Positions 5,892-7,295 of a stretch of DNA of 7,295 nt are shown one piece after another. Source of the DNA: Euryarchaeota archaeon UBA173 (lineage in GTDB: Archaea; Thermoplasmatota; Poseidoniia; Poseidoniales; Thalassarchaeaceae); NCBI GenBank assembly GCA_002498925.1, contig DAJH01000029.1, positions 4,096 through 11,390 on the forward strand, written 5' to 3'. Position numbers and translations under genes: made by a program. The notes beneath the pieces were generated by a model that worked only from the letters and a program-made list of their open reading frames with translations, ran no database searches and was not told the origin of the DNA. Within the stretch, counting starts at the first letter, position 1. Each line of letters begins with the position of its first letter.

Positions 5892-6728
5892 TCAATTCCC
5901 GACCCACTCTGCTTCCTTCCTGTCTAGGAAGGCTTGGACACCGATCTCCTTGTCCTCCGTGTCAAACAAGGCGACGAACTCGGATCTCTCTGTCAGAACG
6001 CCCTCACTGAATGGAAGTTCTAGTGAAGCACGGACGGCCCTCTTTGCCACTTTGATCGTGTAAGGTGACTTGTGTGCTATAGAAGTAGCAATCGCCAATG
6101 TTGAATCCTCCAAATCATCCGGACTTACTACCTTATTCGCAAGTCCGATTTTCAATGCCTCTTCTGCATCGACCATGTCTCCTGTAAGGACCATCTCCAT
6201 TGCCTTACCATAGCCAATAAGTCTGCATAGCCTCTGAGTCCCACCACCTCCCGGAATCAGTCCAAGATTGATTTCAGGTTGGCCGAACTTGGCCCTGTCG
6301 GAAGCAATTCTGATGTCACAGGAGAGAGCTAGTTCGGTACCTCCTCCAAGAGCGAATCCATCCACCATTGCGATAGTGGGCTTAGACAGTGACCACACTG
6401 CCTCCCATGCGTTATCCTCAAAGAATGGCCTGACATCATCTGAGTTTTTACCGGCAAACTCGGAGATATCCGCCCCTGCGGCGAATGCGGCTGGCTTCTG
6501 CCTCTTGCCTTCCTCAGCTGGAAGGGGGGATGCCCCTCTAATCACTATGCATCTGACATTCGGATCTGACTCAACCCTTGAGCACTGCTCCTTGATTGCC
6601 TTGTGCGAGTCCTTGTTCAGTGCATTGAGTTTCTCGGGCCTGTTCAGAGTCCATACTGAAATCACTCCCCCTGACGGTTTCGAGCCATCCACTGGTATAT
6701 CTTCGACCATCAACGCGTCGTTTGCCAT
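5892..6728 (-). CDS. Enoyl-CoA hydratase (crotonase) with both catalytic glutamates
   Basis: This 278-residue enzyme is predicted to hydrate trans-2-enoyl-CoA to 3-hydroxyacyl-CoA in beta-oxidation or a related acid-degradation route. The oxyanion-hole segments are AFAAGADISEF (81-91) and GFALGGGTELALSCD (124-138). Both catalytic glutamates of true hydratases are present, Glu132 in GGGTELA and Glu152 in FGQPEINLG, followed by the family block GLIPGGGGTQRL (156-167). An extra segment of roughly 12 residues, PLPAEEGKRQKP (68-79), sits just before the first oxyanion-hole loop. The ATG at 6728 is the only ATG after an in-frame stop at 6762-6764. GGGAG lies four bases before it, the one Shine-Dalgarno-like sequence in the window. 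The gene follows the upstream unknown gene by 39 bp on the same strand, so co-transcription is possible. A 3-hydroxypropionyl-CoA/crotonyl-CoA type role is an alternative within the family. Confidence 0.92.
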   Translation of the reverse strand: MANDALMVEDIPVDGSKPSGGVISVWTLNRPEKLNALNKDSHKAIKEQCSRVESDPNVRCIVIRGASPLPAEEGKRQKPAAFAAGADISEFAGKNSDDVRPFFEDNAWEAVWSLSKPTIAMVDGFALGGGTELALSCDIRIASDRAKFGQPEINLGLIPGGGGTQRLCRLIGYGKAMEMVLTGDMVDAEEALKIGLANKVVSPDDLEDSTLAIATSIAHKSPYTIKVAKRAVRASLELPFSEGVLTERSEFVALFDTEDKEIGVQAFLDRKEAEWVGN

Positions 6729-6767
6729 GGGACTCCCAGTGATGATTGGCGCTTGAACGTATCACAA

Positions 6768-7295
6768 TCAATCTTCGAAGTTAGGAGAGGGAGGGGGCGG
6801 AAGTGGCGGCATCCCCGGAGGAGGAGGGAAATCGCCAGGCGGCGGCAAAGGAGGCTGCGACAAGGGGGAAGCGGCTGTGGCCTCTTGGCCTTGACTGGGG
6901 TTCTCCTTCTCTGGGATATGCAGGGGGGACTTGACCACCAGGACCCTTTCTTCGTCTATTCTGACATAGGATATTCCCAATGGCATTCCTTTATCTGGAT
7001 TCTCTGGCTCCTCATACAGGGTCAATCCGTGACCTTCCTGCTTGAGTAGATTAGCTAGATCTTCGCCGTCTTCCACCTCTGACCACATCCTGGCTTTGGC
7101 CGCTCTACGTTCAGCTAGCCTCATGCGGCGCTCTCTTTCGATACCTGAGAGTATCTCGGCCCTCCTTTCCCTCTCCATTGCCACATGCTGCTCGATTTCA
7201 CTTTCCTGTTCTGACTCGGCATCTCCGGATGCAACATACCTCTGTGCGATTGCTGTACCTTCCGGGAGTGTTTCTAGCGCCTGCTCTCCTAATTG
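6768..7295 (-). CDS. Unrecognised protein, C-terminal part, with charged helix and polyproline tail (5' end outside window)
   Basis: The reading frame is open from the stop at 6768 to the right edge, so at least 175 codons are visible and the true start lies outside. A GTG at 7184 could be mistaken for the start, but in-frame coding sequence continues upstream with EGTAIAQRYVASGDAESEQE. Visible parts in order are an acidic stretch; a highly charged, probably helical segment rich in Glu, Arg and Ala (such as MRLAERRAAKARMW); a short mixed region that may form beta strands (GISYVRIDEERVLVVKSP); and a C-terminal tail of about 35 residues dominated by Pro with a few Gly, ending in NFED. I see no membrane segment, signal or catalytic motif in this portion. 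I do not recognise the family. The tail looks disordered and could be a linker or protein-binding segment. It precedes the hydratase gene on the same strand. Confidence 0.75.
   Translation of the reverse strand, partial: QLGEQALETLPEGTAIAQRYVASGDAESEQESEIEQHVAMERERRAEILSGIERERRMRLAERRAAKARMWSEVEDGEDLANLLKQEGHGLTLYEEPENPDKGMPLGISYVRIDEERVLVVKSPLHIPEKENPSQGQEATAASPLSQPPLPPPGDFPPPPGMPPLPPPPSPNFED
6777..6881 (-). repeat. Polyproline low-complexity coding tract
   Basis: These bases encode the Pro/Gly-rich C-terminus of the unknown protein, with several runs of three or four prolines (PPLPPP, FPPPPG, PPLPPPP) separated by Gly, Asp, Phe, Met and Leu. On the plus strand the tract appears as repeated GGAGG/GGCGG-like purine-rich units. 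It is imperfect and codon-varied, so it reads as selected coding low complexity and not as a simple DNA microsatellite. Confidence 0.7.

Noticed and set aside
6268..6756. Plus-strand open frame of 162 codons opposite the hydratase
   Set aside because: It is a reverse-strand shadow of a well-supported hydratase gene; the apparent protein shows no motif.
6768..7184. A complete 138-residue gene starting at GTG 7184
   Set aside because: The frame stays open through all 37 codons up to the window edge and the upstream translation looks coding, so 7184 is probably an internal valine codon and the gene is partial.
1..7295. CRISPR array, insertion sequence, toxin-antitoxin or defence cassette
   Set aside because: I found no regularly spaced repeats, transposase motifs, terminal inverted repeats or small paired genes; genes are tightly packed housekeeping and metabolic types.

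Overview
The window most likely comes from an archaeon, and a planktonic marine euryarchaeote of the Poseidoniales (Marine Group II) kind would fit. The support is indirect. The one tRNA gene is a glycine tRNA with discriminator A73, the archaeal/eukaryotic state (bacterial tRNA-Gly normally has U73), followed by an encoded CCA. Several genes start with GTG or ATG without a clear Shine-Dalgarno site, and AT-rich TATA-like boxes lie about 26 bp ahead of plausible start sites. The taxonomic call is inference; the gene families themselves occur in all domains.

Layout, left to right. Positions 3-296 (+) encode a three-helix SemiSWEET-type transporter, whose 3' end runs 22 bp into a tRNA-Gly(CCC) gene on the opposite strand (275-349, -). 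Then come three minus-strand genes: a DEAD-box RNA helicase with a long basic tail (396-1778), an ABC-F ATPase (1879-3534) and a crotonase-superfamily protein with an isomerase-like active site (3600-4400). A 68-bp divergent promoter region separates the last of these from a plus-strand NAD(P)-dependent aldehyde dehydrogenase (4469-5887). That gene converges, with 4 bp between stop codons, on a canonical enoyl-CoA hydratase (5892-6728, -). The right edge holds the 3' part of an unrecognised minus-strand gene (6768 to beyond 7295) with a charged helical region and a polyproline C-terminus.

Two themes can be read. The left half is RNA and translation: tRNA, RNA helicase and ribosome-associated ABC-F ATPase. 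The right half is CoA-thioester and aldehyde oxidation: two crotonases and an aldehyde dehydrogenase, consistent with breakdown of fatty, amino or aromatic acids, though no thiolase, acyl-CoA dehydrogenase or ligase is present to fix the pathway. Coding density is very high, and no gap exceeds about 100 bp. I see no mobile element, CRISPR array, toxin-antitoxin pair or defence cassette. Nothing here amounts to a clear new multi-gene system. The points most worth following are the unknown polyproline protein, the isomerase-like crotonase with its divergent promoter, the dyad in front of the helicase, and the transporter/tRNA overlap.
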